The notes below the pieces were generated by a model, which was not told the DNA's origin, did no database searches, and worked only from the letters and a program-made list of their open reading frames with translations. The translations under genes and the position numbers were made by a program. DNA of 64,000 nt from Tritrichomonas musculus (Eukaryota; Parabasalia; Tritrichomonadida; Tritrichomonadidae): contig JAPFFF010000017.1 of NCBI GenBank assembly GCA_039105265.1, positions 1,488,001-1,552,000 of the forward strand. Reading direction: 5' to 3'. The number at the start of each line of letters is the position of its first letter. Positions within the stretch are counted from its first letter, which is position 1. Shown one piece after another: positions 61,666 to 64,000 of this stretch.

Positions 61666-63093
61666 ATGTCCACCAGAGTTCAAATGAACAATGGCTCTTC
61701 AAATCAAAAATCATATAACCAATCTGATCCAGATATAGGCTTAAATTCTTTGAAAAAGCGTTCTTTTTCATTTGATACAGGAGCCAAAACCGTTTATGAT
61801 ACAAATCGAGACACATTCTACGAAAATCTTTTGTTTCCATCATCAAATTCTAGCGCTAATCATTCAACTATTATTGATGTTGAAAAATTAAAAACAAATG
61901 CATGGAAAGGAATTCCATTCATTTATCGCCCTCATGTATGGCGAATTTTCCTCGATTATGAACCAGCAAACACATCTTTATCTGCATCAGTACTGCAGCA
62001 CAAAAGAAACGACTATTTTGATTGCCTTGATAGAGTTTTTAATGAATCTCAACGCCATCTTTGGACTAATTCACAAAAACAAACAGAAACGCAAATACTT
62101 AAAGATTTGCCAAGAACCCATGTTCTACTTATTCGAAACGAAGAAAGAGTCAAATTGCTTTTTGAACGTGTTTTATTCGTGTGGGCCGTTAGGCATCCAG
62201 CGTCGGGATATGTTCAAGGAATGAACGACCTTCTTCAACCATTTTTTTTTGTTTTTTTATCTGAAAAATTATTAAATAATCAAAATAGCGAAGGAAATTC
62301 TGAAAACAATGACCAAATATTTGATGATATTGAATCTATTGAAAATTTAGCAAGCATTGATGGCCTTTCACCTCAAGATTTAAATGATATTGAAGCTGAC
62401 TGTTTTTGGTGTTTTTCAAAGCTTTTGGATAGTATCCAAGACCTTTTTACAAAAGATCAGCCAGGAATTTATAAAATGCTTAATCACTTAGAAATTGTGG
62501 TTAGCCGTGTTGCCCCTCAACTTGCCAAAACAATAAAAGATGAAGAAATACAATATCAGGAATTTGCATTTAGATGGATGAATTGTCTCCTTATACGAGA
62601 ATTTCCAATGAAACTTGTTTTGAGGTTATGGGATAATTATGTGTGTGATCCTCAAAAAATAGCTACGATGCATGTTTATATTTGTGCTGCAATGATGGAA
62701 ATACTCTTGCAGCCTCGCTTAAAAGGTCTTAGTCACGCTGATTTTGTTATTCGAATTCAAGATCCTTTTATGCATCAAGTTTCGACCGGCTCTTTTTCAT
62801 CATCAGCATCAGGTTCTGCAAAGGCTTCACCTCAATCTTCAGGTAATATTGTAAATTCCTTATCATCATCTGAGTTAGAGCCACCTCCAACGCGAAGAAT
62901 TAAGAGAGCTCAAAGTACAGTCATTCATCCATCTGGTTCTAGCTCTAACTTAAGTTTAAGTCCCAAAATGAAGAAAAAGAAAGACGGATGGGACGAGCAA
63001 GATATTGACATGGTCATTGCACAAGCCTATGTCTATGAAAAAATGTTTCAATCTTCAACGCATCTTAAATCTCCTTCAAAATCAAAGTTTTAG
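61666..63093 (+). CDS. TBC-domain Rab GTPase-activating protein, TBC1D22-like
   Basis: 475 residues. The TBC domain spans about residues 75-360: WKGIPFIYRPHVWRIFLDYEP opens it as in TBC1D22, ILKDLPRTHV holds the catalytic arginine finger (62116-62118) and SGYVQGMNDLLQPF the glutamine finger. EADCFWCFSKLL and FAFRWMNCLLIREFP follow, then VLRLWDNY near the end of the domain. An acidic insertion (about residues 205-240, NSEGNSENNDQIFDD) interrupts the domain between the fingers and EADCFW. Serine-rich tails lie at both ends. It would speed GTP hydrolysis on a Rab, in TBC1D22 probably at the Golgi. The specific Rab is not known. Confidence 0.92.
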   Translation: MSTRVQMNNGSSNQKSYNQSDPDIGLNSLKKRSFSFDTGAKTVYDTNRDTFYENLLFPSSNSSANHSTIIDVEKLKTNAWKGIPFIYRPHVWRIFLDYEPANTSLSASVLQHKRNDYFDCLDRVFNESQRHLWTNSQKQTETQILKDLPRTHVLLIRNEERVKLLFERVLFVWAVRHPASGYVQGMNDLLQPFFFVFLSEKLLNNQNSEGNSENNDQIFDDIESIENLASIDGLSPQDLNDIEADCFWCFSKLLDSIQDLFTKDQPGIYKMLNHLEIVVSRVAPQLAKTIKDEEIQYQEFAFRWMNCLLIREFPMKLVLRLWDNYVCDPQKIATMHVYICAAMMEILLQPRLKGLSHADFVIRIQDPFMHQVSTGSFSSSASGSAKASPQSSGNIVNSLSSSELEPPPTRRIKRAQSTVIHPSGSSSNLSLSPKMKKKKDGWDEQDIDMVIAQAYVYEKMFQSSTHLKSPSKSKF

Positions 63094-63404
63094 TTTAAGC
63101 TTATCCAATAATATTATTTGATTTGTTTTGACTTTGGAAATATATTATTTATATTTTCTTGTTTTTTAATTTATTTATTTATTTGGTCCCCTTCATCAAA
63201 TAATAATTATAATTCGGTCTTTAGATTAAATAAATTTTGTTATCTTCTCATTTTTCAAAATGTTTATTTTTAATATTATGATTAAAGATCATCATGCTCA
63301 TATTTGGAATGGCAATCAAATTAGCATAATGCTATTAATAATTGATAAAAGTTCGCTTTATTCAATCTGAAATAAAATAAATAATTATATCAGTTAAATT
63401 TTTT
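63094..63404. other. Convergent AT-rich spacer between TBC and p23 genes
   Basis: Contains only AT-rich 3' flanks of the two converging genes. I see nothing else. Confidence 0.5.
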
Positions 63405-63905
63405 TTATTCTACATTTTCTGTTTGATTCTCTTCAGCTGCATTTTCAGCTTTTTCTTCTTCCGCTTTATTATCTGGTTCAACTTTATCAAGATTTTCTGA
63501 ATCTGAATCTGCATCAGAGTCAGTACTAACATGTTTTGCTTTGATATCTTCAAAATCTTCTTCGTCATCATCAATCCATCTCTCCCAATCAATTTTAACA
63601 TTATGAAGTTTTTGAGATGTTTGTGCTAATCTTGGCCACCAAATTTTTGGGTTCTTCTTTCTTAACTCAATTAAAACATTTCTACCAAAAATTGAATATT
63701 TGGTTTCTTCATGATCAGGAACAATTTCATTGAAAAAATTAAAAACCATATCATAATCCATTTGTGGATTCTTTGTCTTGCCTTTAAAAATAAAGTCGTT
63801 TTCATGAAATTCAATTAGTTCGTTTGCAAAATCTTGGATCTTAACAGTAATGAACACATGGTTCCTATCCTGTGCCCATGTCATTGGTGGATGAGAAGAG
63901 GCCAT
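63405..63905 (-). CDS. p23/Sba1-type HSP90 co-chaperone (CS domain)
   Basis: 166 residues from ATG 63905; an in-frame TTG two codons upstream is ignored. MTWAQDRNHVFITVKIQDF begins the CS domain in the way typical of p23 (P.v.WAqR...v.ltv.v.d). FIFKGK and YSIFGRNVLIELRKKNPKIWWPRL (about residues 80-103) carry the W-x-R-L segment that contacts HSP90. The tail after WERWIDDDEEDFED is acidic and unstructured, as in other p23 proteins. It stabilises the closed ATP-bound HSP90 in the cytosol. A chaperone link with the nearby HSP70-like gene is coincidental as far as the sequence shows. Confidence 0.92.
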   Translation of the reverse strand: MASSHPPMTWAQDRNHVFITVKIQDFANELIEFHENDFIFKGKTKNPQMDYDMVFNFFNEIVPDHEETKYSIFGRNVLIELRKKNPKIWWPRLAQTSQKLHNVKIDWERWIDDDEEDFEDIKAKHVSTDSDADSDSENLDKVEPDNKAEEEKAENAAEENQTENVE

Positions 63906-64000
63906 TTTCAAAAATAAAAAATGTTTGTTCGGTTGTTATGTAGCCGGCCAATAAACAAAGATTAATTGAATTAGTTTTCAATGTTATTTTGAAAATAATT

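Noticed and set aside
1-64000. tRNA, rRNA or spliceosomal intron signals
   Set aside because: No tRNA-like B-box context, rRNA block or trichomonad-type splice motif was found on reading; short or diverged RNA genes could be missed without a covariance search.

Overview
The window looks like nuclear DNA of a parabasalid (trichomonad) protist, most likely a Tritrichomonas-type genome; this is inferred, not proven. The reasons are intronless genes, intergenic DNA of roughly 15-20% GC, very large coiled-coil and low-complexity proteins, an R2R3 Myb factor, an HGD-type CAMK-like kinase, Mutator-like (MULE) transposases, a long-TIR element and a possible BspA-type leucine-rich-repeat relic. No tRNA, rRNA, CRISPR or bacterial operon signal was seen, and no intron was needed in any gene.

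Region 1-20.7 kb is accessory DNA. Positions 2-5767 hold a 5.77-kb element with 166-bp terminal inverted repeats that read as identical, around an AT-rich interior without genes. It is followed by a T41 run, a 21-bp satellite split by an unidentified decayed coding relic, and a MULE transposase gene (8709-10569). That gene has a FLYWCH-like N-terminus, and its homeodomain-like C-terminus is put out of frame at an A11 run. After a 123-bp tandem repeat and quiet AT-rich DNA comes a layered palindromic MULE (14014-19762). Its intact 780-residue transposase is enclosed by two nested shells of inverted repeats. All four inverted-repeat copies carry a GC-rich 120-bp tandem array (2.3 to 6.3 copies), and each outer arm carries the first 26 codons of the transposase.

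Region 20.7-64 kb is host gene space with genes on both strands: a protein kinase, a probable CFAP92-like flagellar protein, a four-EF-hand protein, a 2194-residue coiled-coil protein, a 3047-residue acidic disordered protein, a FOP/LisH-like basal-body candidate, a membrane-anchored M1 aminopeptidase, a nitroreductase-fold protein, a calcineurin-B-like protein, an IST1-like candidate, an HSP70 fused to about 340 residues of charged helical repeats, clathrin light chain, a Myb factor, a TBC1D22-like Rab GAP and a p23 co-chaperone. Short inverted-repeat elements (26054-26383, 56865-57623) and strong hairpins lie between them. The likely roles cluster in calcium signalling, chaperones, vesicle traffic and the flagellar or basal-body cytoskeleton, which are ordinary neighbours rather than a pathway.

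The observations most worth follow-up are the matryoshka MULE with GC-rich arrays, the MULE with a displaced homeodomain-like tail, the helix-HSP70 fusion, and the gene-empty long element with identical ends.
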